A DNA stretch of 64,000 bases from positions 5,268,497-5,332,496 of the forward strand of contig JAJEKV010000062.1 in the NCBI GenBank assembly GCA_021234155.1, read 5' to 3'. A program made the position numbers and the translations under genes. This DNA is from Isoetes taiwanensis. Taxonomy: Eukaryota > Streptophyta > Lycopodiopsida > Isoetales > Isoetaceae. This document shows, one piece after another, positions 45,570 through 58,599 of the stretch (position 1 is its first letter; the number at the start of each line of letters is the position of its first letter). The notes under the pieces are model-generated. The model was given only the letters and a program-made list of their open reading frames with translations. It did not search any database and was not told the DNA's origin.

Positions 45570-47183
45570 TGTGGCGGTCGGGGGAATATCGCCATAAATA
45601 CGTATATTCACGGATCAATCACTATACAATCTATCATTCATAGCCTTGTATACCATAAGTGGTGGCACTAAAGGGGCATGGCCAAGTATTCTCATAACTT
45701 AGCCAACCATGGAAGCAGACCATTATCCCGCGTGGCCTTAACCTATTGGGGCACCGCCACCACGGGACTCACGATTGGTGCCCGTGGCATCCTAGGTGGA
45801 CCTAACTTATATAGGCATAAACCTAACCCTAGACCTCTTTCGGCCCCCCAGCACCCAGAGACTCACTTCCTGTTGAAACCCCCGTTTTGAACCTGGATCG
45901 CTAATGGCATAGGCTGGTGCAGCTGACAGCCAGGTGGGCCGTTCTTGGAGTAGGAACAGCCCGGCTTGTGAGCCGAAGACCATGGGCGCCCGGATCTGGA
46001 GGAGAGCATCGGAGGCAGGTATGTAGGATAGTAGTTGTGATAGCTCATCACGGGATTAGCCTTCGGATGTGCTAGTATTTTGTATCTAGAGTAGAGCCAT
46101 CCTAGAACCCATATTCAACATCTTGAACCCTAATCAAGGAACCCTAACTATTAGTTAGTTGTATGATTAGGTTAAGATGTTCTTCTTCTGATACTCTCAT
46201 GATGTGATGATTATGTGATGTTGGTTGATCATGTTTGCTCCTCTTGTATTGGGAAGGGGGTAGAGACCTGGGCCATATGTAGTATGCTCTAGAGTAGATC
46301 CCTTAGTTCCTATTAGTTGCTGACCTATGCATAAGGCCCACCGAGGCTATTGAGGCTATGATATGACTCAGCACCAGATAATAGGGGTTAGAGGAAAGTG
46401 GAGGGAGGATCACTGTAGAGTGGGGGCGAGGGATCCCATAGTGGGCTAGGCTTATGATGGGTCACTTAAATGTGGGCCGAGCATGGGTGGACACCTCACA
46501 GGGCAATGGTGTTGCCTGCCTCTCTCGAGCTGCAAGTGTTGGCTTGGCTCTCGTTTTGGGGGTTCGGTCATCTAATCGTGTGTCGCCACGATTCTCTAGC
46601 CCGCGCACCTCAGACCACAGGAAGGGGAGATGCAACCTTCACCCTCATCGGACCCGAGGGAGATGCAACACGGAGTAGTCCCCGACGGGTGATGCCATGG
46701 GATTGCGTCTCCCAGAAGGCTAGAGTCTGTCGAGCCTGATCTAGCCCATCTGCAAAGTATGCAATGAGGGGGCGGATGGAGTGGTCAACCCTAGCCATTG
46801 TTCTATGCCAGCCCTGCCATGTCGCCATGACTCGGTCTGCGCTCTATCTTGAGGCCTAGCCCGGTCAGTCAACCTCCTTGCAGTGCGGAGGGGTAGGAGC
46901 TCTCTGTTTTATGGTTTGTGATTATCATCTATGCATTGGTTTATGTGCGATGCACTACCCTCGGGGTAGTATTTATATATGTTTATATGCTAGTTAAACG
47001 TGTTATAAGCTTCGCTGTTATAGGAGCCCATAGGGGAAGAGGCGCCAAGACACCTTCGTGTTCCCTTCCGCACTAGAGTCACCTCGGAGTCTGGGGGGTG
47101 AGCGAAGGGCCATGCTTGGTTGTTGGCCGGGATGGGGGATTTCACCCAGTGTCTAGGCGTGATGTTTTGGCGAGGGGCGTCCA
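45570..47183 (+). repeat. 5' LTR
   Basis: It starts TGTGGCGGTCGGGGG and ends ...GCGTCCA two bases before the primer-binding site. It shares with the 3' LTR long exact stretches such as CTATCATTCATAGCCTTGTA, CCTTGTATACCATAAGTGG, GTATTTTGTATCTAGAGTAG and ATGATGTGATGATTATGTG. Clusters of small indels separate these stretches. Confidence 0.88.
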
Positions 47184-47185
47184 AA

Positions 47186-47197
47186 TGGTATCGAGCA
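47186..47197 (+). other. Primer-binding site, tRNA-iMet type, one base short
   Basis: TGGTATCGAGCA lies two bases after the 5' LTR. The usual plant site complementary to initiator-methionine tRNA is TGGTATCAGAGC, so one A of CAG is missing here. Confidence 0.8.
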
Positions 47198-47757
47198 ATG
47201 TTCTTGGCTGACCAAGAACTAGCACTGACCATAACCATGAAGTAGTCTAACGAGGCCTATAGGGTGTGAAATAAACATTTCCACCATCGAACCCGAAAAT
47301 GGGGGGAAAAATTTTCTCCTAGGTAGTGGGTCGGGGACTTAGGTTAAGTGTTAGACGAAGGTTTGAGTGAGTCAAACGCACCTTCTAGTAAATTTGGAGT
47401 GAAAATCATGCATTTGCATCAAATTTCACCTAAAATGAACGAAGAATCATGCCAATCGGAGACCCAGGTGAAAAATGGCGCAAATTCATAGATTGCACTT
47501 CGAACCATTAGAAAAATTCGAAATTCAAGTATAATATCAATTAATATGGATTTAACATATATATTAATAATTAAATAAGCACTAAATATCTTGTAATTAA
47601 TAAGGGGGGCTAATAAATAGGGGTAATTATGGTAGGAGAATATTCTCAGGGACCCTCCTCTTTAAATATCTCTGACACCTCATTTTTCCCTCCAAACTTT
47701 CCTCTACCTTCTCTCTCTTGACCAGCCTATCCCCACCTGTTTTCTAGACCGTTAAAT

Positions 47758-47922
47758 ATGGCTCGAACCAAACAAACCTATAGGAAAGGCCGCCCTAGGC
47801 CTACCCTCTCCATCCATGCGGCCAGGCGGCATGTGAAGAAGATACTGGCACCTCACGCCCAAGAAGGGGAAGAGGAGCTTCCCGCCGGCAAGCCGCCGGC
47901 CGGAGGTCGTATCACGATCTGA
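47758..47922 (+). CDS. Short ORF with histone H3-like N-terminus, in gag position
   Basis: This 54-codon ORF starts with an ATG, about 560 bases after the primer-binding site. Its first residues are MARTKQTYRKGRPRP, and MARTKQT is identical to the start of histone H3 (residues 0-6, including K4). RK follows after one residue, as in H3. AARRHVKK then recalls basic tail sequence. After its TGA, plus-strand frames remain Lys/Glu/Arg-rich to about 48,180. Gag proteins of many gypsy elements start with short basic peptides (often MVRTR-like), so this may be chance resemblance of a gag start. Mimicry of the H3 or CENH3 tail is the alternative. Confidence 0.5.
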   Translation: MARTKQTYRKGRPRPTLSIHAARRHVKKILAPHAQEGEEELPAGKPPAGGRITI

Positions 47923-50900
47923 GAGGCAGCCCCTCGTCGGGAACACAAAGAACCGATCATACCGAGGCCCTGGACAAAGTGGAGGAGCAACGAGGGAGGA
48001 GAAGTCGGAGGGTGGACGGCTTTAGGCCTCGAGACCCCAAAGAAGAAAGGTAAGGGAGAAGGTCGCGAGTGGCCTCAAGAGGAGGGCCGCAAGGAAGAGG
48101 GAAACGAGAGGAGGCTGCGGAGGAAGGCGGAGGGCGAAGGAAAGCAGCGGTCCCATGGGGCCGTCGTGATAGAGGAGCTTACTCCGTGAGGGAGGAGGCG
48201 GTGGAAGGAGAGGAGGAGGAAGAAGATGAGGGGGCAAGGGGCGGTTGAGACCACCTTACCCAGTGTGGCCAAACACCTAAGGTGGTAAAGAAGCGGAGAA
48301 GGCGGGCGGGCGGGCCTTCGCCTTGAAGGAGGACCCGTCTCTACCGGCCTTCAGGCATACCAAGAGCACAGCCATTCGGTGGACAAAGGTATAATGATTA
48401 TGAATGCTACTTAGAGAGCGATCAGCCCTTAGCAGTGGAGGGGAGGCCGGCCAAAGAAACAGCCTCTCGCCACCCACGCCACGTAGCGAGGCCGAAGACC
48501 CACCATGGCCTAACCGGTACACTCAGCTTGTCTTAGGAGATTAGACACTTTCTTGATTGCACTAATCTCCTTATTGGAAGGCACCCTTTGAGCGACTCAT
48601 GGGGAGGTGATCACGACAATTATCCGCAGGCCTCTGAGTGGCGTCAAACCACAAACTCGGTGCCGCAAGTGGCCGCCGGTAGCAGCTCACCCGGTTGTTT
48701 GAGGAAGAACCTCTTGTGATCCACGAAGAGGGGTGACCTGATGCCCAAGGATATATACTTGGCGGCATCCATGAGAATACCCTTGAGGATGCATTTTTTG
48801 TTTAAAAGTAATGTAATTATTAAAGTCTCCTATAAATATAAAATTTTTGTTGTAAATTGACCTCAATTCTTGTATGAAATTATGTCTAAATAGCTCAAAT
48901 TTCACTTTAATTTTGACCATTAAAATTGTATTGTTGAAGGAAAAATTAATTAGTTAGAAACCTAGCTTAATTGGTTCAAAAAGCGCCAATTACCCGGGTC
49001 GCTGAAAATGGGGTCTGCTTCCCTTGGCCAATCGGCTACTGCACTAAGCATACCGTTTAGGCATTTTGATACTAGAAATGTCAATTAAAGTAAGAAAAAG
49101 TTGCTAATTAGGGTAGAATGGTCTTTGAAAGTCATGTTTAGGATGTTTAATTTTCCTAAAAACCCTTGTAGAAAGTAAATTGACCCTTAACCGGTCGGCG
49201 TCGCTGAAAAACCACCTGGGTCACTCGGCGGAGGCAATTCTCGCTGACGCCACAGATTTCTCTCAATCTTCTGCCTAGATTGACCAATTCTGACCCAACA
49301 AACTCTCATGTAGTGTTTCTTGCTTTGATTTGTCTAGAATTGCACGTCATGGTAGCTCATTTGGACACCGGGGCCATAGATTTGGAGTCTCCCCATCAAG
49401 AACCTTTTGTGCACTAAAAACCGAGGCACCCCTAGTCTATAAAAGGGCCCTCATTTGTCATTTTCTCCCCCATCAATCGCCTCCTAGCTCGTGGCGATTT
49501 TTCTAACCCTTGCTCAAATCCGTGACCATTTTTCATAGCCATCTTCGCTCAATGGCGCCCATCAAGCTTTGTTAGATGGTACAATGACTCTAATCACATC
49601 CGTGAACTCCTGTGAGCAAGCCTTTCATGTCTTCGATCATCTCTTTGATCTTCATGCCACCTTAACCGAACCCCTATTACGACATCATGTGTCAATATGA
49701 TCGACAAATTCTGCCCTCGAGTTAGCTTGCCACCTAGGGAGGGAAATGGGTTTCTCTAGATTCTCTTGCTCAAGCCATAGGTGGGGGATCCAGGGCAAGA
49801 ACAAGCTCAGGATAGAACCGTAAACATGCCGCACTACATGACCTGTAAGCATCATAGGCACAGGTATCTTTCGAACCAACAGCTTTAGCATTGTTCATGC
49901 GGTATAGGGGCAGTTAACCAACCAGGGGAGCCATCAATCCAACCCTGGATTTGGCACCACTCGACACCGGCGACCTGGTAAGCATTCGGAGATGAGTGAC
50001 CTCCAAGATCGCGAACACTACGGCTCCACATCGGGAACACCTATGTTGCGGATCGAACACGACTATGAAGAGGGAGGAGGTTGGGGAAGTTGGGAGATGA
50101 GGGAAGCGGGAAGAATGGAGAGGCGCATAGCTCGACAACAAAAGTTCTTAAAGAGACTTTGAGCCACCCCATGGATTATACGGCCCTTACCCCCGTGATT
50201 ATCGGCGGCCAGAGTACATATTAAGCCACCGACATCCTCAACCTTCCCCTCCGGCGGGGAGGAGGGCCTCGGGATCGTGAAGGCTTCTAAGCCTCATAGC
50301 ACAAGAGCGAGGCGGTGACTTCATCGACTACTCTACCAAGATCCCGGGAGGTGGCCCAAAGCGACACTCCTATGCATGGGAAACCATGTCGACATCCGGG
50401 CATATCAACAGATTAGGTACATGTTTCAAAGAGCGTGAACCCATCATCCCAGAAGAAGAATTTCAAGAAATCCAAAGCAGGTTGTACAAGCCGGAAGAGG
50501 CCCAAGCTCCAGCCACCAGCTCCGGAGGCATGCGCGAAGCATCTAGCAAAGATCAACTTGAGAACGCAACAACTATGTGGAGGGATCACGAAGATCTGAT
50601 TGCACCAGATGTGTTCGTGCGGCACAAAGGAAGAGTACGGGAGGCACTTGGGGCATTGCGGGCAAATCACTCGGTGCTACCTTCCCCCTTAGTCAAGGTC
50701 GGATGATAGTCTTCCACAAAATTCAGCCCAAGGGGTGAAGAATCCGGTGGCCCTCATAGCACTCTCGGGTTTGGACACCCATGCCGGATAGATTTTGGAA
50801 TGGACCATGTGATACTCTTCAAAAGATCAAGTAGCCCTTCATGCCCCCTCGACCCGAGGGCCACCTGGAGATCTTGACTTGTCGTTAGTGGCGGCAATCG

Positions 50901-51840
50901 CACGAGAACTCTCCGAGACCACAGTGTGCAAGAGCATTGGAGGGGGATGGGGCTGGAAATCCCCTGGGAACATGGGCAAGGGCGCGATTCAAGAAAATCA
51001 AGAACTTCTTCAAGCGGCATGCATTAATGGAAGAATTGCTGCTAACTTAATTAAAGTACATTGTAACTCCTTTTAAGTATTATCATGAAGTCCATTAAAT
51101 GTATTTCTATATACTAATTAATGTATTACCATGATTTTGACTTGTAAAAGAAATTTTCATATGATTTCTTTGTACCTAACAACAATTTTAATTGTAAGCA
51201 AAAAATGATCATTGCCTAACCTAATAACATCTATTAATGATCAATCCTTGCGTTAAGGGAACTCAAGTGCAGATCTCAAGATCACCAACGACCATATTGG
51301 GTACCAAGGAATCTGCTTTGGCGTGGAACAAGAAGATGTTGAGCAGGATATGTCACCGAGAGGCGCCAACGCAGGTTAGTGCGTGATGAGGAATGATGCA
51401 ACACCATCAACCTGGCACACCTCTCATGAATGGTCAGAAGATGGTCACCCACCCCACCTTGTTTTCCCAGTGGTGACGGTTCCTCACAGGAAGGGAGGGC
51501 AAACTGTGGGAATGTCGATAGGAGAAGGAAGAGGGAGAACCAGAGTCCATCATCATCTAGGGCTCCAAACCATCGGAAGCCGTACCTCTTCCAGTTGGGA
51601 CAGCTCTAGTCTGATAGTGACTCGCACACCTAAGGCAAGAAAAAGGGCAAGAAAGACGATGATTACCGTAAAGGTGGATAGTGCTATGAGCAATGTATGG
51701 AAGACAAGGAAGTCGGGCCGCCTCGGAAAGACAGATCGCATGGAAGCTCAAGCATGGCTTGATGAAATGGAAGAATTTGGTAACTCTTTACTGATGAAAG
51801 ACAAGGATATAGGGAAAGTTGCTACAGCCTAACCCTCATT
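47923..51840 (+). pseudogene. gag and leader region of the chromovirus, decayed
   Basis: No gag domain could be read confidently. Basic and acidic blocks (KKKGKGEGREWPQEEG near 48,040) occupy the start. A 106-codon open block at 50386-50706 (FQEIQSRLYKPEEAQ, TTMWRDHEDLIAPDVFVRH) and a 149-codon one at 51383-51832 (Ser/Thr/Arg-rich, RTPKARKRARKT) follow. The assignment rests on position between the primer-binding site and pol. Confidence 0.45.
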
Positions 51841-53394
51841 GACCCCAAGAAGTGATCCGGTGGAAGGGATATGCTAAGTCTAAAAGTCGAAGAGGAACAA
51901 TTGCATTTAAGACTTTTAGCAAGGCTTTCCTGTGAAGCACCTGGCGTACCAAGGTCTCATACTAGTAGACATCCAGAAGCATAAAGTTGAATCGGTACCT
52001 TATCGCTGGCTGGGCATAACCTAAGAATTTATGAGGCTCAGTCAATGTTCCCGAGTCTCGTGAGAGGCAAGCTCGGACTATTAACATTGAGGGGGTTGAA
52101 CAAAGAATATCAAGAGGCTTGTTAGAGCAATCAACCCAAGTCACAAGCAGTCAAGATGTAAAGCTATAAGTTTGAGGAGGCACCAACAACCAAAGCAGAA
52201 AGCTACCAACCTTTAGGGTAAGAGTTCGTGGCGATCGTGGGCAATATCGTGGGCAATCAGCGCGCCTACACCATCGGGAGTCGCAAAGAAGGTAAGGGTC
52301 GCTTTTGGGGAATCGGCAAAGCCACGTAATCCATCGAGGGGCGCTTCTTAAGCGCCTCCTAGACAGTCGGCCGGGCGAAAAGAGACAGAATGTATCGAAG
52401 AAGTTATGCCAGTGCTTCCCGTGGCACCGATTCACATGATTGTCCATTCGCCATGCAGTCAGCTTTGGCGTAACCCTTGGACTGGACTCCCCAAATCGTT
52501 TTAGGACGAGGGACGATGACCAGCGAGAGGGCCACCACCTTCATAGATGGTGAGTGTCACATATGTGCAAACATTGAGTCGATGAGATAGAGAATCAGTC
52601 AATCGTCATCGGCCGATGGGATCATAGATAGTAACCTTATGTAGTCCCTCATAGATACGTAGCTCATAATTTTGCATCTCCCTAGATTGGTCGCCCTAAT
52701 GAAGAATAAGGTATTGAAGTCTAAGCCAAGGCCGAGTTATGGCTGGAATCCAACGGTATTCGACACACTAAGGGGAGGAGGATCACCTTTGACATAGACC
52801 TTAGTGGGGGGCTAAGTGGGGCGATGGGGAGCGTAAGTCATGGACATCTAAGATATAATTTGATAGTGGGGATGGAATTTTGAAGCCACCAAAGCCATGA
52901 TTGATTGGCGGCGAATGAAGTCACCATGACGGCAACTTACGGCAGCAAGTTGATAGTGAAAGGTAAGAAGCTAGATTCTCCCATGCGGTGTATTTCTTTG
53001 AAGCAAAATAGTAAGGAAGAGTATAGAAAGGAATAAAGTGGATTACATCTTGAGGATGGAATCATGGGCCAGCCGCAGCGTGATGGAAGTGACCCAAAGG
53101 GGAATCACTTGCCCGTGCGATAGCAAGGCTTATTTCAGAGTTCAAGGATGTATTCCGATGAAATCCGCAGCGCCACCTTATAGGGGTGTAGAATGAGATC
53201 ACATTGGCTCCGGATGCGGCCCTACCAAGAAGGCACCATATAGAATGAGCATTCCCGAATTGATTGAGCTCAAGAAAACAACCAAGAATTGCTCGAAGCT
53301 TGATTTATAAGAGCAAGTGTGTCTCCTTCGAGCACCTATACTTTTTGTCAAGAAGAAAGATGGAAGCTTAAGAATGTGATAGACTATCGCCACC

Positions 53395-55400
53395 AATAAG
53401 CGCATCTATAAAGAATAAATATGCATTGCCAAGGGCGATGACCTAATGGATCAGCTACAAGGAGCAAAGGTATTCTCTAAGATTGATTTGAGATCGTGAT
53501 ACCATCGATAAGAATAAAGGAAGAGGACATCCATAAGACCGCCGTAACGCCGCAGCATGGTCATTTTGAGTTTACAAGAATGCCCTTTGATTGTCGAACG
53601 CCCCGCAACGCTTATGCGCCATGAACTATATCTTCGTGAGACTTCTGGATGAGTTTGTTATTGTCTTCTTCGACGACATCCTAATTCCACAAAGAAGTCC
53701 CTTGAAGAGCATTGTCGCGATCTCGTGAAAGTGTTGGAGAAGTTGAGACGCCATCGGTGTATGGGAAGCTCTCTAAGTGCCACTTTGCAAATGTGCCTGT
53801 GGAGTAATTTGGGCATGTAGTAACATCCGAGGGAATCTCCACGATCCATCTAAGATTGAGGCAATAGTTGATTGGCCAGCCCAAGGAATGTGGCGGCGCA
53901 AGAAGCTTTCTGGTTGGCTGGATACTACGAAAAGTTCGGAAGGACTTTGCTGGGGCCCCCCCGCCGCGACCTCACCAAGGCCAAGAAGATTAAGGATTGG
54001 GGCTAGCCATTGGTTAGAGAAAGTCCAAGCTTTTTTGAGAAGCTTAAAGAGGTTTTAACAACAAAGACCAAGCAGTTTGTTCTCCTGATCCCAGTAAGGA
54101 TAAGTTGATAGCAAATGATGCAAGCAAGATAGCAACAAAGGCCTTGATGCAAGAAGGAAGGGTAGTCGCCACCACTCAAAGAAGAAGATGAACGACACCG
54201 AAAGCAACGCCACCCAACCCATGATCGTGAGCTCCTAGCCATTGTCGGGCATTGAGGATATGGAGGCATTATTTGTTGGGAAGGAAGCCAGATACCCCAT
54301 CACCGTAGCCTTCAAGATCTTTTCACCCACCCACCCTCAACTTAAGGCAAAGGAGGTGGATGGAATTCCTTGAGGAGCAATGATTTTGATATTATATATA
54401 AGCCCGTAAGCTTAATGTTGTAGTGGATGCCCTCTCTAGGAGGCCATTTCAGCATAAGGACGATTGTAATGCGATTTCCACTCTTTCGAAAGTGAGTTTG
54501 GCAAGAAGATTGAGGAGTCCTTTGCCAACCGATGTGGACTTCAAGGAGGTGGGAAAGCCTCCAAGGAAGCCGTAATGGCATAAGGAGCGGGAAGCCTTCA
54601 AGCATTTTAAAAAGGAAGGCAACCTGTTGTACCACAAGCATAAGTTGTGTGTGCCCGACCTTCTTGGGTAAGGAAGTTAATTCTTCATGACACACATAAC
54701 AGCCCAATAGCTGGGCATGCTGGCTTCATGAAGACCTATTTCAAGATTCAAGTAGTTACTTCGCCAGAATGAAGAGGCGATAGCTGCATATATTCGGGAT
54801 TGCCGCCATGTCGCTGCACCAAGGCGAGCAACTTCGATTCCGGGTGCTTTAGAGCCATTGGGGTGCCAAATGCAAAGTGGGAGGTCATAAGCATGGATTT
54901 CATCACGTGACTCCCTAGAACTCTTCGAGGCAAGGATGCATTGATGGTTGTCGAGATAAGTTATCTAAGATGGCACATTTCGCGGCCTTTGCAAGACTAC
55001 CCACACCGCATTAGACACCGCCAAGTTATTTGTAAGGGGAGATTTTAGACTCCATGGCATGCCTCGGAGATAATATCCGATAGAGATTCTAAGTTCATGA
55101 GTGCCTTTTGGCGTGATCTCTTTAGCACCATCCGCACGAAGCTCCATGAGTACGGCATATCATCCCCAAAACGATGGCCGCACGGGAAGGACCAATCGAA
55201 TCATTGAAGACATGCTCGAAGCTATGTGTGGAACAAGCAGTCCAAGTGGGATGAGTACATTCACTTGGTGGAATTCGCCCACAACAGCTGCCAAGCAGAG
55301 TCATCTCGATGTCGCCTTTCATGGTGAACCACGGCTACCGCTAAAGCTTAACCCCCGGATACCCGGCACAATCCCGGTGGTCCAAGGTAGAAGTGTCCCA
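53395..55400 (+). pseudogene. pol of the chromovirus: RT, RNase H, integrase
   Basis: Comparison with copy 1 shows the same protein. RT has [17 protein letters not shown], and YxDD-region remnants read FDDILI-like in the FFDDILIP stretch at about 53,665-53,690. RNase H has DRELLAIV (about 54,225) and LNVVVDALSRRPF (about 54,410). The integrase zinc region is around [13 protein letters not shown] (about 54,686-54,725). The core has ISMDFIT (about 54,888), SDRDSKFMSAF (about 55,078) and RTNRIIEDML (about 55,188), followed by KLAPRWAGPLKILERVGSQA (about 55,586). Frames change every 30-150 bases. The RT aspartate pair, lost in copy 1, is still encoded here. Confidence 0.88.
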
Positions 55401-55799
55401 AAGAGATGTTAGGGGATATGCAGCAGCCTAGTAGAGGAAGTAAGGGTTATTTATTGGCAGCAAGAAGTCGGCAGAAGAGTGTAGCCGACAAGCACAGACC
55501 GTAAGGGAGTTTAAGGTGGGAGATACCGCTTGGTTGAAGATCAAGGTGAAGCAAGCCAAGTCATGATTGGGAGCTGCAAGAAGCTTGCCCCTAGGTGGGC
55601 TGGGCCGCTCAAGATTTTAGAGAGAGTGGGCTCTCAAGCCTACAAGTTGGATCTTCCAGCCATCTTAAGGTCCACAAGGTCTTCCACGAAGTTTATTAAA
55701 AGGCACAATCCTAACCCCGAGGAGGTTTTGGATACTCCAACCTTGTTGGAAATGACTGGAGGAGCAAGTAGAAATAGTGCCCGAAGTTACTTCTTGATA

Positions 55800-55925
55800 A
55801 GTCATTCAAGAAGACTAGGGAGGTCTCAGCCTCCAATATTTGGTTAAGTGGAAGCACTTACCCTGGAAGATGGATGCGACATGGGTATTGAAGCAAGATT
55901 TGGAGAAGCAATACCCGTGAGTTTA
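55800..55925 (+). pseudogene. C-terminal chromodomain
   Basis: In one frame the sequence reads LSLQYLVKWKHLPWKMDATW then VLKQDLEKQYP. The YLVKWK...ATWV pattern is the aromatic-cage core of chromodomains fused to integrases of chromoviruses, which direct insertion to chromatin carrying histone methylation. It is frameshifted relative to the preceding integrase tail (ending near HNPNPEEVLDTPTLLE). Confidence 0.8.
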
Positions 55926-56829
55926 TGAAGGAGTTTGATGGGCGAAGTCGCTCCCAATTTGGTCGACCCGACTTGCCGTGTGGTTAGCTAGTATGTTGAT
56001 AGTTAGCTTTGAGCCCCGGCGATGCATTCCAGTTAGAGGGTGCATGTGCCGTAACCTTGGATCGTGGTGGGCGATGATGGGATACTTTAGGGCATTCTCT
56101 AGCCACACGCTGCATATCGGGTGCGCATGACCATTAGGGTCATGCGAGTGAGGAATGAGGCATGGTGGGCAATGATGGGACATCGACGGATGATCTCTAT
56201 GCCACGATGCGGGAATACGCACACCGGGCCGTAGGAGGGTCATGGTGAAGCTTAAGTGATCATGCTGCGATGATGGGATCGTGAGACGCTCCCTAGCCGA
56301 AAACCCCGGGGCATGATGCATCGGGGTGTACTCGATCCCGGGATCGGGTACAAGGTAGCACTCGATCATGGGCAATGATGGGAGCATCTTAAATGATCCC
56401 TAAGCTCAAACCGAAAGGGCCATGATCTTGGGCGGTAGACAACCTTGAGCCAAGGTTCTACCAAGGAGGTAAGGGGGGTGGTCCCCAAAACCACAAATTA
56501 TTAACTAAACTAACGTAATGTGCTTTTGCGTGCAAGTAGAAGGAGGACTTCAACGAGGAGCCGTTAAGCATTTAGAAGATAGGGGAGCCATAATTAGATT
56601 ATGAACCCTAATAACTCTTATAATAGTATTTTGAATTATTATAAGAAATAACGATGTTAAGGCTATATAATTTGTATAAGTACAAATATGGCCTAAAATT
56701 TTGACTTGAACTAATAAAAACTTGATTGCTAAGCTAAGCTAAAGGTTATGACATGTTGTTGTTTTGCGTGCATAAGGTGGTTCGTCATCTTAGCGCAATG
56801 CCGAGGACAAAGATTGTCCTGTTGGAGAA

Positions 56830-58480
56830 TGTGATCGTCCGTGGGAATATACGCCAAAATACGATATTCCCTTGATCCGCCACCATACAAGTCTATCATT
56901 CATAGCCTTGTATACCATAAGTGGTGGCACTAAGGGGCATGGCCAAGTTATTCTCATAACTTAGCCAACCATAGGCTTAGGGACATTATCCACGGCTCTT
57001 AACCTATTGGGGCACCGCCACACAGACTCTCACCCATTGGTGCCAATGGGCATCCTAGGTGGACCTAACTTATATAGGCATAAACCCTAACCCTAGACCT
57101 CTTTCCAGCCCTAGCACCCTCGAGACTCACTTCCCTGCTTCAAACCCCGCTTTCAACCCTCGCTCGCTAGGCATAGGCTGGTGCAAAGAGCCCCAAAGCA
57201 GGTAGACCCGCTCTTGGAGTAGGAACAGCAGCCTTGTGAGCCAAGACCATGGAGGCCTCGGATCCGAGGGAGAGCATCGTGAGCGTGTATGTAGGATAGT
57301 AGTTGTGGATAGCTCATCCGGGATTAGCATTCCAGATGTGCTAGTATTTTGTATCTAGAGTAGAGCCATCCTAGAACCCATATTCAACATCTTGAACCCT
57401 AATCAAGGAACCCTAACTATTAGTTAGTTGTATGATTAGGTTAAGATGTTCTTCTTATGATTACTCTCATGATGTGATGATTATGTGATGTTGGTTGATC
57501 ATGTTTGCTCCTCTTGTATTGGGAAGGGGGGTAGAGACTAGGGCCATATGTAGTATGCTCCTAGAGTAGATCCCTTTAGTTCCTATTAGTTGCCTGCTAC
57601 AGGGCATAGGAGCCCACCAAAGCTATTGAGGCTATGATATGACTCTCAGCACCAGATAACGGGCTAGAGGGAAAGTGGAGGGAGGATCCCCGCCGAAAGT
57701 GGGGGGCTTCTGGGATCCCATAGTGGGCTAGGCTTATGGTCGGTCACCTCGCAGGGGCCGCAGCATGGGTCCGACACCTCCCTCGGGCAATGGTGTTGCC
57801 CCTCGCCTCTGAGCCGCAAGTGCTGGCTTGGCTCTCGCTTTGGGGTTCGGGTACCTAATCGCGGTGTCGCCATCATTCTCTAGCCGCCCACCTGCCCCTC
57901 TAGACCCCCTGGAAGGGGAGATGCAACCTTCCCCCCCTCTATCGGACCTGTGGAGATGCAACTTTGAGTAGTCCCCGGCGGTGATGCCATGGGATTGGTG
58001 CCTCCCGAAGGCTAGAGTCCCGTCGAGCCTGATCTAGCCCATCTCCGCAGTATGCACAGAGGGGCGATGGAGTGGTCAACCCTAGCCATTAGCCTCTGCC
58101 ATGCCAGCCACTTGACTCCTGGCCTCGCCAGCTATCTTGAGGCCCTTTCCAGTCGGGCCATCCCTCCTTACTGGTCCGAGCGGGTAGGAGCTCCCCGCTT
58201 TATGGTTTGTGATTATCATCTATGCATTGGTTTATGTGGATGCGATGCACCCTCCGGTGGTATTTATATATGTTTTGCTAGTTTCTCGACGCGGTTATCG
58301 CCTCACCGCTATAGGAGCCCATAGGGAAGGGCGGGCCAAGACACCTTTCAGAGCCTTCCCCGCACTAGGAGTCACCCCCGTGGGGGGTAGACGGCTGGGC
58401 CCGCTTTGGTTGTTGAGCGAGGATAGGGGATTTCCTCGCTAAGTGTACGCCGGGCGCCAGATGTTTAGGGTGGAGCCACA
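56830..58480 (+). repeat. 3' LTR
   Basis: It starts TGTGATCGTCCGTGGG after GGAGAA and parallels the 5' LTR to GATGTTTAGGG near 58,470. Differences from the 5' LTR are mostly short indels and blocks around CAG/CTG/CCG words rather than evenly spread substitutions. Confidence 0.85.
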
Positions 58481-58599
58481 GAGACCTTGGCATGGGCTTT
58501 GCTGTGTTTGTTGCAGGAGATTTCCTTGAGATGTCTTTGTTCCAAGCTGTTTCGTCATGATCTCTTCCCCTCGGTGCTTCTAGTCTCAAAATGCAAGCT

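Larger units (their letters stand above)
45570..58480 (+). mobile_element. Ty3/gypsy chromovirus LTR retrotransposon, about 12.9 kb
   Basis: Two long direct repeats (45570-47183 and 56830-58480) flank an iMet-type primer-binding site, gag-like sequence, and pol with RT, RNase H and integrase ending in a chromodomain. The order is Ty3/gypsy, and the chromodomain places it in the chromovirus clade. All coding parts carry many frameshifts. The right end of the 3' LTR fades near 58,470-58,485, and no target-site duplication could be confirmed. Its pol is closely related to copy 1 at 28.5-30.6 kb. Confidence 0.88.

Noticed and set aside
48022-48272. Pro/Leu-rich minus-strand ORFs
   Set aside because: They are the antisense of a Lys/Glu/Gly-rich gag-like purine-rich stretch.
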